DNA of 64,000 nucleotides from Listeria monocytogenes (GCF_041765605.1 NZ_CP168900.1:1876001-1940000); one strand, 5' to 3'. Positions 8,702 through 18,132 are shown, counted from the stretch's first letter. A program made the numbers and translations. The notes: generated by a model not told the origin, from the letters alone.

Positions 8702-8724
8702 AAAAGCCCTTTTTCAAAGGGCTT
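8702..8724 (-). terminator. Rho-independent terminator after lipA
   Basis: The stem AAGCCCTTT/AAAGGGCTT with a short loop is followed on the minus strand by ten T residues (8692-8701). It lies seven bases past the lipA stop and isolates lipA from the surface-protein gene. Confidence 0.9.
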
Positions 8725-8730
8725 ACTTTT

Positions 8731-9627
8731 TTAATAAAGATAGGCTTTTTTTAGTTGTTCTTTTTTCGCGTCGGTTAGTCCAAGTTTTTCTTTCAAAAAG
8801 TTATCCATGGAACCATATTTTGCATCAATTTCATCGAAAGCTGCATTGATATAAGATTCACGAACTTCCATTATGGCAGTCATTCCATCAATCACCTTTT
8901 TATTGTCTGTTTTTGCTGCAACGGCTTCTATTGCTTTTTTATTTTCGTCGGCACGATATTTATTGGACAACATATAATCGTCAATCACTGTATTTTTATC
9001 CACACCTAGTGCTGATAAAACTAGAGCTGTCCCAAATCCTGCTCGATCTTTTCCGGCTGTGCAGTGCCAGAGAACAGAACCATCTTGATTGGCTAGTAGT
9101 ATATCGAAAAATTCTTTATAGGCTTGAATGGAAGTTTCATCTGTAATAAAACTTTTATTGGCATTAATGAGAAATGTTTCTGGATTATCCATTTTGGCTA
9201 GGCTGGCAGTTAAATCTTGTGTGCTTGTAGATGCGCCATTATCTTTCATCACCGAATCGTGTGTGTAGTCTACATCTGTGAGTTTTGGATCTGGTTTGGC
9301 TGCGACTTCTGAATTCGTTCGGAAATCAACTATATGAGAAAGATTGTATGTATTAACGAGTTTCTTCTTATCTGAATCACTTAAGTTGGCGAGTTCGGCA
9401 CTTCGAATAAGTTTATGCGGCTTAATGGTTAGTCCATCCGTTGTCTTATATCCACCTAAGTCTCGGACATTCACGGCACCTTCTAATTTAATTTGGCTAC
9501 CCGGTTTGAGTGTTTGTTCGGTTTTAACATTTGCTTCTGCTTTTTCTTCTGACTGCGCCCCGCATCCTCCTAGTAGTATGGTTGCGCCTAGTATCCCTGC
9601 CCCTGTTACTTTTACCCAATGTTTCAT
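8731..9627 (-). CDS. lipA: Secreted tyrosine/lipid phosphatase LipA (lipoprotein)
   Basis: This is a 298-residue exported phosphatase. In L. monocytogenes the lmo1800 product LipA hydrolyses phosphotyrosine and phosphoinositides and contributes to virulence. The signal peptide ends in a lipobox (LLGGC), so it should be a membrane-anchored lipoprotein. The dual-specificity-type P-loop HCTAGKDR (Cys-x5-Arg) lies near residue 190. 'VRDLGGYKT' and 'RSAELANLS' are typical of the tyrosine phosphatase family related to MptpB. The ATG chosen has AAAGGAGGAG seven bases upstream; the open frame extends 11 codons further without a ribosome site. It appears monocistronic, with a terminator on each side. 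Confidence 0.93.
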   Translation of the reverse strand: MKHWVKVTGAGILGATILLGGCGAQSEEKAEANVKTEQTLKPGSQIKLEGAVNVRDLGGYKTTDGLTIKPHKLIRSAELANLSDSDKKKLVNTYNLSHIVDFRTNSEVAAKPDPKLTDVDYTHDSVMKDNGASTSTQDLTASLAKMDNPETFLINANKSFITDETSIQAYKEFFDILLANQDGSVLWHCTAGKDRAGFGTALVLSALGVDKNTVIDDYMLSNKYRADENKKAIEAVAAKTDNKKVIDGMTAIMEVRESYINAAFDEIDAKYGSMDNFLKEKLGLTDAKKEQLKKAYLY

Positions 9628-9731
9628 TCTTTCTCCTCCTTTTGTAAGCTTCTTGTACATTATAGCAACGCAATTTGTTGGTTGAATGAAGGGTTTGTAA
9701 AGAAATGATTTTAGGGATGTTAAGGTATGAA

Positions 9732-9765
9732 AAAAGCCAAAACCCGAAATGGATTTTGGCTTTTG
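9732..9765 (-). terminator. Rho-independent terminator after ffh
   Basis: An AAAAGCCAAAA...TTTTGGCTTTT stem ends in a minus-strand T run and begins four bases after the ffh stop. It closes the ylxM-ffh unit. Confidence 0.9.
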
Positions 9766-9768
9766 AAA

Positions 9769-11121
9769 TTAAAATGGCATTTTGAAATTGCCGAATGGAT
9801 TTTTGCCTTTTTTGCCTTTGCCGCCACCAGTCATTTGCTTCATCATTTTTTTCATTTCAGCAAATTGTTTTAGGAGACGGTTAATTTCTTGAACAGGACG
9901 GCCGCTTCCGCGAGCAATCCGTTTTCTTCTACTTGCGTTGATGATATCTGGGTTATCTTTTTCATTTTTAGTCATTGATTTGATAATCGCTTCGATGTGA
10001 CCAAGTTGTTTATCATCGACATTCATGTTGTCGAGGCCTTTCATTTTGTTCGCCCCAGGCATCATTTTAAGTAGTTCATCTAGTGGTCCCATTTGTTTTA
10101 CTTGTTGTAATTGGTCTAGGAAGTCATCTAGCGTCATGCTGTTGTCTTTCATTTTTTGTTCCATAGCTTTCATTTTTTCTGCATCCACATCGGTTTGTGC
10201 TTTTTCAATAAGGGAAAGCACATCGCCCATGCCGAGAATTCTGGAAGCCATACGATCTGGATGGAAAGTTTCTAGAGCTTCCATTTTTTCGCCAGTCGCG
10301 ATAAATTTAATTGGTTTGCCAGTGACAGAACGAATCGAAAGCGCGGCACCACCACGTGTATCGCCGTCTAATTTGGTTAGCACGACACCTGTAATTTCTA
10401 ATTGTTCGTTAAAGCTTTGCGCCACGTTGACAGCATCTTGCCCCGTCATGGAATCGACAACAAGCAGGATTTCGGTTGGTGTTGCAATTTCTTTCACTTG
10501 TTTTAACTCATCCATTAGCGTTTCGTCAATATGAAGACGACCGGCTGTATCGATAATGACATAGTCTAAATGTTCTTCTTTGGCTTTAGCTATAGCTTGT
10601 TTGGCGATTTCTACTGGGCTTACTTGATCACCTAGAAAAAATACTGGCATATCTAATTGTTTGCCAAGTGTTTCTAATTGTTTGATTGCGGCAGGTCGGT
10701 AAATATCTGCTGCGACAAGTAATGGCTTGCGGTTATATTTTTTGCGTAATAAATTAGCAAGTTTTCCGGAAGTCGTTGTTTTACCAGCCCCTTGTAGACC
10801 TACCATCATAATCACGGTTGGCGGACGGTCCGCTGTTCCGATTTTGCTTTCTTCTCCGCCCATTAAGCTTGTTAGTTCTTCTTGAACGATTTTGATAACT
10901 TGTTGGCCGGGGGTTAGGCTTTTCAAAACGTCTGCGCCGACAGCTCGTTCGCTTACTGTTTTAATAAATTGTTTAACGACTTTAAAGTTAACATCGGCTT
11001 CAAGTAGAGCAAGACGAACTTCACGCATCATTTCTTTTACGTCAGCTTCGTTTACTTTCCCTTTGCCGCGAATTTTGTTCATTGTTTCTTGGAGTCTTCC
11101 AGCTAGTCCTTCAAATGCCAT
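9769..11121 (-). CDS. ffh: Signal recognition particle GTPase Ffh
   Basis: Ffh binds signal sequences and SRP RNA and delivers ribosomes to FtsY at the membrane. At 450 residues it has the usual length. An N-terminal helical domain precedes the GTPase domain: P-loop 'GLQGAGKTTTSGKLA' near 108, 'DTAGRLHID' near 190 and 'TKLDGDTRGGAALS' near 247. The C-terminal Met-rich M domain (about 300-450) contains 'MKKMMKQMTGGGKGKKGK'. It follows ylxM by 12 bases with an AGGAGG site. Confidence 0.98.
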   Translation of the reverse strand: MAFEGLAGRLQETMNKIRGKGKVNEADVKEMMREVRLALLEADVNFKVVKQFIKTVSERAVGADVLKSLTPGQQVIKIVQEELTSLMGGEESKIGTADRPPTVIMMVGLQGAGKTTTSGKLANLLRKKYNRKPLLVAADIYRPAAIKQLETLGKQLDMPVFFLGDQVSPVEIAKQAIAKAKEEHLDYVIIDTAGRLHIDETLMDELKQVKEIATPTEILLVVDSMTGQDAVNVAQSFNEQLEITGVVLTKLDGDTRGGAALSIRSVTGKPIKFIATGEKMEALETFHPDRMASRILGMGDVLSLIEKAQTDVDAEKMKAMEQKMKDNSMTLDDFLDQLQQVKQMGPLDELLKMMPGANKMKGLDNMNVDDKQLGHIEAIIKSMTKNEKDNPDIINASRRKRIARGSGRPVQEINRLLKQFAEMKKMMKQMTGGGKGKKGKNPFGNFKMPF

Positions 11122-11133
11122 GATTCTGGCCTC

Positions 11134-11466
11134 CTAATCGATATTTTTAAGCTGTTCGAGCGTATCTTTCACTTGCTCGTCCAGAAAATTCTTTTTGGTT
11201 AATTGTGCTTCTAATTGACTAAAGAGTTTTTCTCGTTGTTGGTATTTTTTTAGCATCCCTAGTTTTTCTTCGTATTTTTCTAGGCTTTCTTCGGTTCTTT
11301 TAATATTATCATAAATGGCTTGTCTACTCACTTCAAATTCTTCAGCAATTTCGCCTAGCGAGTAATCATCCAGGTAATAAAAAGAAACATAGGCTTTTTG
11401 TTTTGTTGTTAGTAATTCCTGGTAAAAATCAAATAATAAATTCATACGGTTTGTCTTCTCAAACAA
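11134..11466 (-). CDS. ylxM: YlxM-family HTH protein, SRP-associated
   Basis: This is a 110-residue helix-turn-helix protein. The HTH is visible in '[23 protein letters not shown]' (about residues 29-52), followed by a charged helical tail. YlxM is co-transcribed with ffh in Firmicutes and has been linked to SRP assembly or regulation. The start is TTG at 11466, preceded by GAGAGGTG. The nearby ATG seven bases earlier is out of frame, and homologues begin with the same 'EKTxRMNxLFDFYQ' pattern. Promoter at 11491-11519. Confidence 0.9.
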   Translation of the reverse strand: MFEKTNRMNLLFDFYQELLTTKQKAYVSFYYLDDYSLGEIAEEFEVSRQAIYDNIKRTEESLEKYEEKLGMLKKYQQREKLFSQLEAQLTKKNFLDEQVKDTLEQLKNID

Positions 11467-11490
11467 GGCATTTCACCTCTCTCCTTTTAA

Positions 11491-11519
11491 AGGATACGGG
11501 GAAATCGCGGGAATGTCAA
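11491..11519 (-). promoter_or_regulatory. Sigma-A promoter for ylxM-ffh
   Basis: A perfect TTGACA (11514-11519) and TATCCT (11491-11496) are separated by 17 bases. The predicted start lies about 20 bases from the ribosome site, giving a short leader. Confidence 0.8.
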
Positions 11520-11540
11520 GGAAGGTTAAACAAAAGAGAA

Positions 11541-11573
11541 AAAAGCCAGAATGACGAGAATCATTCGGCTTTC
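11541..11573 (-). terminator. Rho-independent terminator after ftsY
   Basis: The stem AAAGCC.AATGA...TCATT.GGCTTT (one mismatch) has a minus-strand run of six T residues and starts six bases after the ftsY stop. It separates rnc-smc-ftsY from the ylxM promoter. Confidence 0.9.
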
Positions 11574-11578
11574 TCTGA

Positions 11579-12565
11579 TTATTTTTCGTTATCAACCATA
11601 TCAGCAAATAAGCCATACACATATTCATTTGCATCAAAGGCTTGCAGGTCATCCATTTGTTCCCCAAGACCGACGAATTTCACTGGAATATCTAGTTCAT
11701 TGCGAATGGCGATAACAATACCACCTTTGGCAGTTCCGTCCAGTTTTGTGAGAATAATACCTGTTACGTCGGTTGTTTCTTTAAATTGTTTCGCTTGAAC
11801 GAAAGCATTTTGACCAGTAGTTGCGTCGAGTACTAGTAAAACTTCGTGCGGTGCATTAGGAATTTCACGCGTAATGACACGTTTTACTTTTTCTAATTCG
11901 TTCATTAGATTGACTTTGTTTTGTAAACGGCCAGCTGTATCGCAAAGTAAAACGTCCGCTTTGCGTGCTTTTGCGGCTTGAACGGCATCAAACATCACCG
12001 CTGCAGGGTCGCTCCCCTCGGCTTGTTTAATAACATCGACGCCGGTACGCTCGCCCCAGACTTCTAATTGATCAATGGCACCAGCACGGAATGTATCGCC
12101 AGCAGCTAGCATCACTTTTTTACCTTCTTGTTTAAAGCGATGAGCCATTTTTCCGATGGAGGTTGTTTTACCAACCCCATTCACACCAACAAACAAGATA
12201 ACAGTTAGCCCGTCTTCTTCGATATGAAGTGCTTCGTCTTCTTTTTCGTCCCCTTGGTAAATCTCGACTAATTTTTCGACTATCACTTCTTGTACGTCTT
12301 TTGGATCACTAATGTTTCTAAGTTGAACTTCACGGCGCAGCGTATCGACTAGTTCCATGACAGTTTCAAAACCAACATCTGCTCCGATAAGGATTTCTTC
12401 TAATTCTTCAAAGAAATCTTCGTCGACTTTACGATAGCGAGCAACCATTTCGTTGATTTTTCCGGAAAAGTTGCCGCGTGTTTTGGATAAGCCATCTTTA
12501 AATTTTCCAGAAACGGAATCGGTTTGCTGGGTAATTTTATCTTTTAATTTTTTAAAAAAGGTCAT
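11579..12565 (-). CDS. ftsY: Signal recognition particle receptor FtsY
   Basis: FtsY is the membrane-associated GTPase that docks SRP-ribosome complexes. At 328 residues it is a short FtsY lacking the long acidic A domain of enterobacteria. The GTPase motifs are 'GVNGVGKTTSIGKMA' near 126, 'DTAGRLQNK' near 210 and 'TKLDGTAKGG' near 272. It starts 14 bases after the smc stop with a GGAG site, in the standard rnc-smc-ftsY order. Confidence 0.98.
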   Translation of the reverse strand: MTFFKKLKDKITQQTDSVSGKFKDGLSKTRGNFSGKINEMVARYRKVDEDFFEELEEILIGADVGFETVMELVDTLRREVQLRNISDPKDVQEVIVEKLVEIYQGDEKEDEALHIEEDGLTVILFVGVNGVGKTTSIGKMAHRFKQEGKKVMLAAGDTFRAGAIDQLEVWGERTGVDVIKQAEGSDPAAVMFDAVQAAKARKADVLLCDTAGRLQNKVNLMNELEKVKRVITREIPNAPHEVLLVLDATTGQNAFVQAKQFKETTDVTGIILTKLDGTAKGGIVIAIRNELDIPVKFVGLGEQMDDLQAFDANEYVYGLFADMVDNEK

Positions 12566-12579
12566 TTTGTCTACTCCTT

Positions 12580-15500
12580 TTATTTAATGAGTTCGGCTGT
12601 TTCTTCTAAACGAACTGATACTAGTTTGGAGACGCCGGACTCTTGCATGGTGACACCGTATAATACGTCGGCTTCTTCCATTGTTCCTTTACGGTGTGTG
12701 ATAACGATGAACTGCGTGCCGGACTCGAATTGCTTCAAGTAACGGCTGAATCGTGTAACATTGGCTTCATCTAAAGCCGCCTCTACTTCATCCAAGATAC
12801 AGAATGGTACTGGGCGAACGCGAATGATAGCAAATAGTAATGCAATCGCCGTTAGCGCACGTTCTCCGCCAGAACGAAGCGATAGGTTTTGTAATTTTTT
12901 CCCAGGTGGTTGAACGACGATATCAATCCCGGTTGTTAAGAGATTTTCAGGATCAAGTAGCACCAGTTCCGCGCTACCTCCGCCAAATAGCTCAGGGAAA
13001 ACAATCGCAAATTCGGTTTTAATTGCTTCAAAACTTTCACTAAAACGAATTTTCATTTCTTCGTCCATTTCGTCCATGACTTTAAAGAGGGTTTCTTTTG
13101 CGGCAAGTAAATCCGCTTGTTGTCCGTTTAGGAAGTCAAAACGTTCTTGGATGCGCTCGAATTCTTCGATGGCACCAATATTGACGATACCTAGTTCATC
13201 GATAGAACGTTTTAATAAACGAACTTTCGAACGAGCTTGTTCGGTATTTACTTCTGGCAAGATTTTTTCTTCGGCTTGCTCTGGTGTTAGTAAGTAAGCT
13301 TCTTGCAAACGATCAATTCGGTTCGTAATATCTACTTCTAAACGACCAATACTAATTTCTGCATTATTTTTTTGCTCCACGTAAAAACTGATTTGATTAT
13401 TTTTTTGTGTTAATTCGGCTTCTAATAGTTCTAATTTTTCTTGTAGTTCAGCGCGGGTTTGTCTTGTTTGCGTAAGTTTTTCGCTTGTTTCAGCCTTATC
13501 TTTGCGCAGTTCTTCAATGGATTTTCTAGCTGATTCTTCGCTTGTATGAACGCTAGTTAAGTTGGTTTTTAAGGAAGCTAGCTTTTGTTCAGCCGCTTCT
13601 TTTTGTTCGTAATTTTCATGTAGCGTTGTCGTTACTCGCTCGACGGCTTCTGTAGCAGATTGAAGTTGCTCTCGTTTAGCGGCGATTTGCGCTTTTAAGG
13701 ATGACAGACTTTCTAAATCTGCTGCACGTTTGCTTTCTAGTGCTTTGCTTGAACTTGTCATCGCCTTGATTTCTTCATCGGTTGCTTCGATTTGTTTCGC
13801 GATTTCGACTTGTTCATGTAGTAAAGTTTCTTTTCGCTCCAGTAGTTTGTTTAATTCTTCGCTACCGTCTGCTTTTTCAATATCATATAGTTGTAGTTGT
13901 TTATTGAAGCGCTCTAGATTCTCGGTTTCTCGGTCTAATTTTCCAAGTAATTCTTTTTCTTGTAAACGTAAATTTTCACCGATTCCTCGTGTTTCTTCGA
14001 GTTCTTCACGTTTTTTCGCCATGCTATCTTTAGCTAGTTGAACCGCAGATTCCATTTCACGAGTGGCTTCGTTTAACTCGGCAATTTTCTCTGCTAATTG
14101 GCCTAACTCATGTTTTCTCGTTAAGATAGACGACTTTCCGCCTTTGGTTGCTCCACCAGTCATCGAACCACCGGCATTCACTACGTCCCCTTCCAGTGTC
14201 ACAATGCGATACCTAAAGTTGACTAAGCGAGCGAGCGTATTCGCCCCTTTTAAATCTTTTGCCAAAATCGTTGTCCCGAGAGCATTCAAAATAACCGGAG
14301 AAACTTTTTCATCAAAAGAAATGACTTCACTTGCAAGTGCGATAAAAGCAGGTTGGTTGCTTAAAGCGTTTTTTGTTGCAGCTGGAAGTTCGCGAGGTTG
14401 AATAGTCGAAAGTGGTAAGAAAGTTGCACGGCCACTTTTCGTTTTCTTCAAGAAACTGATGGCTTCACGAGCAACGCGGTCATCTTCTACGACAACGTTC
14501 TGCGCACTTGCCCCAAGCGCTGTTTCCATGGCTTGTTGGTACTTCGCGGGTATTTCTACGAGTTCTACTAATGCACCTAAAATCCCTGGAATTTCTTTTT
14601 TCGCTTTTAAGACTTCCCGGACACCTTGGAAAAAGCCAGCATAATCATCCGCCAACTCCTCTAGTGTTTCCTTCCGCGATTTCATTTGTTGCACTGTTTC
14701 ATAATGTTTATAAAGTGCGCGTTCTTGTGTCCCAAAAATCGCTTCTTGTTTCGCTAAAGTTTGCTGTACTTCACGGTAAATTTCCATTTGTTCCGTAAGC
14801 TCACTTTGGATTTTTGTTAAATGTGTTTTCGTTGTTTCGATTTGCGATAGCATATCTTTTCTATCATCGACATGATGACTATTTTCTAAGTCTAATTTGT
14901 CAATTCGACTATTGATTTGCCCAATTTGACGCTCAATATAACCTAAATCATTATTGATGGTCGTCTGTGTGTGGCGTAAATCAATATAATCACTTTTGCG
15001 ATTTTCGATTGCTTCTTCGGATAAATCATCGTATTTAGCAAGTGTCGCTTCTAGCTCTTTTTTCGCTTTTACAGCAATTTCAAGTGCTGTTTCTTTTTCG
15101 AGTTTTGAGCTACTTAGAACTTCTTTTTGCTCTTCCAAAGCAGTAATTTTTTCCGTAATTGCCGCCAGTGTTTCTGCGTAGACTTGTTCATTTTCGCTAC
15201 TATGTTTTTTACGTTCTAATTGAAGATTCCGTTCCCCTTCTAGTTGTTCCAGCTTCTCCGTTTCAACTAAAAGGCGTTCTTGTAAATTATCTAGCGCAAT
15301 ATCTGTTTCATTAAGTGCTTGTTTTTCACGTGAAATAACCGCTTCCTCGGCGTGTAATTCTTCGCGTAGCTTAATTAAAACCGTTTGATTTTCACCAAAT
15401 TCTTTACGTACTTCGGCTAGTTTTTCTGTTAAGGAACTGATTTCACTCGCAAGTAGCGTCACTTCGTATTTTTCTAGTTCTTCTTGTTGGAATAAATAAT

Positions 15501-16140
15501 CTTTCGCAATAGAAGCTTGCATTTCAAGCGGCTCCAGTTGCCCTTCTAATTCATACAAAATATCTTGTACACGGTTTAAATTTTCTTCCGTTTCAAATAA
15601 TTTATTTTCGGCTTGTTTTTTACGGTGTTTATATTTAAGTACGCCGGCTGCTTCTTCAAAAATCGAGCGACGTTCTTCTGGTTTACTGTTCAGAATCTCA
15701 TCAATTTTCCCTTGCGAAATAATCGAAAAAGACTCTCTTCCAAGTCCAGAGTCCATAAATAAATCGACAATATCTTTCAGTCGACAATTTTCTTTATTAA
15801 TTAAAAACTCGCTATCACCATTACGGTAAATACGTCTAGTAACAGCTACTTCGCTATAATCAAGTGGTAAAAAATGGTCTTCATTTTCGAGAATAAGCGA
15901 TACTTCCGCAAAATTAATTGGTTTACGCGTATCACTTCCAGCAAAAATAACGTCGCCCATTCGGCCACCACGGAGCGATTTAGCGGACTGCTCACCAAGT
16001 ACCCAGCGGATTGCTTCTGTAATATTACTTTTCCCGCTGCCATTTGGTCCTACAACTGCAGTCATGCCGGGCACGAAATCTATCGCAACTTTGTCAGCAA
16101 AGGATTTAAAGCCATTCATTTCTAATCGTTTTAATAACAT
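12580..16140 (-). CDS. smc: Chromosome condensation ATPase Smc
   Basis: Smc is the core subunit of the SMC-ScpAB condensin that organises and segregates the nucleoid. At 1186 residues it has full length. The Walker A 'GPNGSGKSNI' is near residue 32. Coiled coil spans about 170-500 and 680-1010, flanking a Gly-rich hinge (about 520-660, with 'GGSMTGGATKGG'). The ABC signature 'LRSGGERALTA' and Walker B 'FCILDEVEAALD' lie at the C-terminal end. It starts 22 bases after rnc. Confidence 0.98.
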   Translation of the reverse strand: MLLKRLEMNGFKSFADKVAIDFVPGMTAVVGPNGSGKSNITEAIRWVLGEQSAKSLRGGRMGDVIFAGSDTRKPINFAEVSLILENEDHFLPLDYSEVAVTRRIYRNGDSEFLINKENCRLKDIVDLFMDSGLGRESFSIISQGKIDEILNSKPEERRSIFEEAAGVLKYKHRKKQAENKLFETEENLNRVQDILYELEGQLEPLEMQASIAKDYLFQQEELEKYEVTLLASEISSLTEKLAEVRKEFGENQTVLIKLREELHAEEAVISREKQALNETDIALDNLQERLLVETEKLEQLEGERNLQLERKKHSSENEQVYAETLAAITEKITALEEQKEVLSSSKLEKETALEIAVKAKKELEATLAKYDDLSEEAIENRKSDYIDLRHTQTTINNDLGYIERQIGQINSRIDKLDLENSHHVDDRKDMLSQIETTKTHLTKIQSELTEQMEIYREVQQTLAKQEAIFGTQERALYKHYETVQQMKSRKETLEELADDYAGFFQGVREVLKAKKEIPGILGALVELVEIPAKYQQAMETALGASAQNVVVEDDRVAREAISFLKKTKSGRATFLPLSTIQPRELPAATKNALSNQPAFIALASEVISFDEKVSPVILNALGTTILAKDLKGANTLARLVNFRYRIVTLEGDVVNAGGSMTGGATKGGKSSILTRKHELGQLAEKIAELNEATREMESAVQLAKDSMAKKREELEETRGIGENLRLQEKELLGKLDRETENLERFNKQLQLYDIEKADGSEELNKLLERKETLLHEQVEIAKQIEATDEEIKAMTSSSKALESKRAADLESLSSLKAQIAAKREQLQSATEAVERVTTTLHENYEQKEAAEQKLASLKTNLTSVHTSEESARKSIEELRKDKAETSEKLTQTRQTRAELQEKLELLEAELTQKNNQISFYVEQKNNAEISIGRLEVDITNRIDRLQEAYLLTPEQAEEKILPEVNTEQARSKVRLLKRSIDELGIVNIGAIEEFERIQERFDFLNGQQADLLAAKETLFKVMDEMDEEMKIRFSESFEAIKTEFAIVFPELFGGGSAELVLLDPENLLTTGIDIVVQPPGKKLQNLSLRSGGERALTAIALLFAIIRVRPVPFCILDEVEAALDEANVTRFSRYLKQFESGTQFIVITHRKGTMEEADVLYGVTMQESGVSKLVSVRLEETAELIK

Positions 16141-16162
16141 GTCCGGACACCTCCATTTTTGT

Positions 16163-16852
16163 TTATCTGTGTGTTAGTTGATTTATAGCAAATTGTGCCG
16201 CACTTTGTTCTGCTTGTTTTTTTGTTCTGCCGCTGCCTTTTCCAAGTACTTGTCCGTTAACGATAACTTGGGCATCGAATGCTTTATTGTGCGCTGGTCC
16301 TGTTTCGCCAAGAATATCATATTCGATCAAGACATCACGGTCCCGTTGAACAATTTCTTGCAGTTGCGTTTTATAATCAACGGTTTGTAGATATGCCCCT
16401 GCATCAATTTTTGGAAAAATAACCCGTTCTAAAAATGTCACAACTTTGTCAATCCCATTATCTAAATAAAGCGCGCCGATAAATGATTCAAATACATCCG
16501 CCAGAAGTGCTGGACGAGTTCTTCCACCGGCTTTTTCTTCTCCTTTACCAAGTCGTACATATTTGGAAAAATGTACTGCTTCTGCAAATTCAACTAAAGA
16601 AGGCTCACAAACAATTGCTGCGCGCATTTTTGTCATGTGTCCTTCTGCCATATCTGGATATTTGTTAAAAAGGTAGTCCGATACTGTAAGTTCAAGTACG
16701 GCATCACCAAGAAATTCTAAGCGTTCATTATCTTTCACATTTTCCCGGCGGTGTTCGTTCACATATGAGGAATGTGTGAATGCTTGTTTTAATAATTCAA
16801 CATCTTTAAAATCAAAGCCAACACTTTCTTGTAATTCTTCCCATTGATTCAT
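16163..16852 (-). CDS. rnc: Ribonuclease III
   Basis: RNase III cleaves double-stranded RNA in rRNA processing and mRNA turnover. At 229 residues it shows the signature '[14 protein letters not shown]' (metal-binding acidic residues, about 42-55), '[14 protein letters not shown]' near 115, and a C-terminal dsRNA-binding domain (about 155-227, ending '[17 protein letters not shown]'). The ATG has GGAG eight bases upstream. The preceding 190 bases hold a long hairpin and a folded element, the kind of structure RNase III can cleave to control its own message; here that is inference. Confidence 0.97.
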   Translation of the reverse strand: MNQWEELQESVGFDFKDVELLKQAFTHSSYVNEHRRENVKDNERLEFLGDAVLELTVSDYLFNKYPDMAEGHMTKMRAAIVCEPSLVEFAEAVHFSKYVRLGKGEEKAGGRTRPALLADVFESFIGALYLDNGIDKVVTFLERVIFPKIDAGAYLQTVDYKTQLQEIVQRDRDVLIEYDILGETGPAHNKAFDAQVIVNGQVLGKGSGRTKKQAEQSAAQFAINQLTHR

Positions 16853-16880
16853 TTCACTTGCTCCTCTCTTTAATAAGCAA

Positions 16881-16928
16881 GTTCATTTTCTAAACAGCCA
16901 CTAGCAAAAAGCTGCTTAGAAAATGAAC
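16881..16928 (-). promoter_or_regulatory. Long perfect hairpin upstream of rnc (possible RNase III processing site)
   Basis: Thirteen consecutive pairs (GTTCATTTTCTAA/TTAGAAAATGAAC), one mismatch, four more pairs (CAGC/GCTG) and a 12-base loop lie 29-76 bases upstream of the rnc start. No T run follows on the minus strand, so it is not a standard terminator. Confidence 0.65.
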
Positions 16929-16936
16929 CAACAAAT

Positions 16937-17040
16937 CTCGTGACCTTGAAAAAGAGGCCACCTGCGTTACTCATCTCGCGTGCGGAAGTTACCACAGCAA
17001 AGATAAGTAACACGGGCACCCTCATTTATCCGGTCACATA
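16937..17040 (-). ncRNA. Candidate structured RNA between acpP and rnc
   Basis: Read on the minus strand, GTGACC at 17037-17032 pairs with GGTCAC at 16945-16940 and closes a domain of about 98 bases. Inside, GAGG (17023-17020) can pair with CCTC (16957-16954). GTTACT.ATCT (minus strand, 17011-17001) pairs with AGAT.AGTAAC (16976-16966) with one mismatch. An apical GTGG...CCGCAC hairpin completes a multi-stem fold. It has no open frame and is markedly more GC-rich than usual intergenic DNA. I do not match it to a known family; it may correspond to a catalogued Listeria small RNA or to an operon-internal element. Confidence 0.45.
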
Positions 17041-17045
17041 AAGTT

Positions 17046-17282
<237 letters not shown>

Positions 17283-17303
17283 TCACTTCACCTCCCTCCA
17301 AGT

Positions 17304-17332
17304 ATTATATAGGATTATTTCTCCTACGTAAA
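17304..17332 (-). promoter_or_regulatory. Promoter for acpP
   Basis: TTTACG (17327-17332) and a perfect TATAAT (17304-17309) are spaced by 17 bases. The spacer is itself an inverted repeat (TAGGA...TCCTA). It lies about 25 bases upstream of the acpP start. Confidence 0.75.
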
Positions 17333-17348
17333 CAAAAATATTTAAAGT

Positions 17349-17373
17349 AATGCGAGCCAAGTAAATTCGCATT
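17349..17373 (-). promoter_or_regulatory. Small hairpin between fabG and acpP
   Basis: The seven-base stem AATGCGA/TCGCATT with an 11-base loop lies just after the fabG stop and upstream of the acpP promoter. With only a weak T-rich stretch following, it is at most a partial terminator. Confidence 0.45.
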
Positions 17374-17385
17374 CAATAACCAATT

Positions 17386-18129
17386 TTACATGACCATTCC
17401 GCCATCAACAGATAGTGTTTGACCAGTAATATACTTCGAAGCATCGCTCGCTAGGAAAAGAACTGCATTTGCAATATCTTCCGTTGTTCCATAATCACCA
17501 AGCGGAATTTGCGCTAACATTGCTTCTTTTGTTTTTTCATCTAATTTGTCGGTCATATCTGTTGTAATGAAACCAGGAGCGACAGCATTTACGTTAATAC
17601 CGCGAGGCGCAAGTTCACGAGCAGTTGTTTTTGTTAAGCCGATAACGCCTGCTTTACTTGCTACGTAATTAGCTTGACCTGCGTTACCAATTAAACCAAC
17701 AACAGATGCCATATTGATAATTTTACCTGCGCGTTGTTTCATCATTGTACGGCTTACTGCTTTTGTACAAAGGAAAGTTCCTTTTAGGTTGATATTAATT
17801 ACGTCATCCCATTCGTCTTCTTTCATACGCATTAATAAGTTATCACGTGTAATTCCCGCATTATTCACGAGAATGTCCACACGACCAAAGCGTTCGATTG
17901 CTTGTTTGAAAAAGGCATCTACATCTTCAGCAATGGCTACATTTGCTTTCATTGCTTCTACTTCAACACCATGTTCTGCAACGAGTTTTGCTGTTTCTTC
18001 TGCAGCTTCTGGGCTACCATTGTAATTGAAGAAAATATTTGCGCCTTCTTTGGCTAATTTGATGGCGATGTCACGACCAATTCCGCGTGATCCACCTGTT
18101 ACTACTGCTACTTTGCCTTGTAAAGTCAT
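17386..18129 (-). CDS. fabG: 3-oxoacyl-[ACP] reductase FabG
   Basis: FabG is the NADPH-dependent reductase of the fatty acid elongation cycle. At 247 residues it is a classical SDR: '[12 protein letters not shown]' (cofactor loop, about 11-22), 'NNAGI' near 88 and the catalytic Ser plus 'YVASKAG' (Tyr/Lys) near 150. It begins three bases after fabD in the fapR-plsX-fabD-fabG-acpP operon. Confidence 0.97.
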   Translation of the reverse strand: MTLQGKVAVVTGGSRGIGRDIAIKLAKEGANIFFNYNGSPEAAEETAKLVAEHGVEVEAMKANVAIAEDVDAFFKQAIERFGRVDILVNNAGITRDNLLMRMKEDEWDDVININLKGTFLCTKAVSRTMMKQRAGKIINMASVVGLIGNAGQANYVASKAGVIGLTKTTARELAPRGINVNAVAPGFITTDMTDKLDEKTKEAMLAQIPLGDYGTTEDIANAVLFLASDASKYITGQTLSVDGGMVM

Positions 18130-18132
18130 TAA

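Noticed and set aside
11467-11480. ATG upstream of ylxM as the start codon
   Set aside because: It is out of frame with the YlxM protein; the TTG at 11466 is in frame with a proper ribosome site and matches the family N-terminus.
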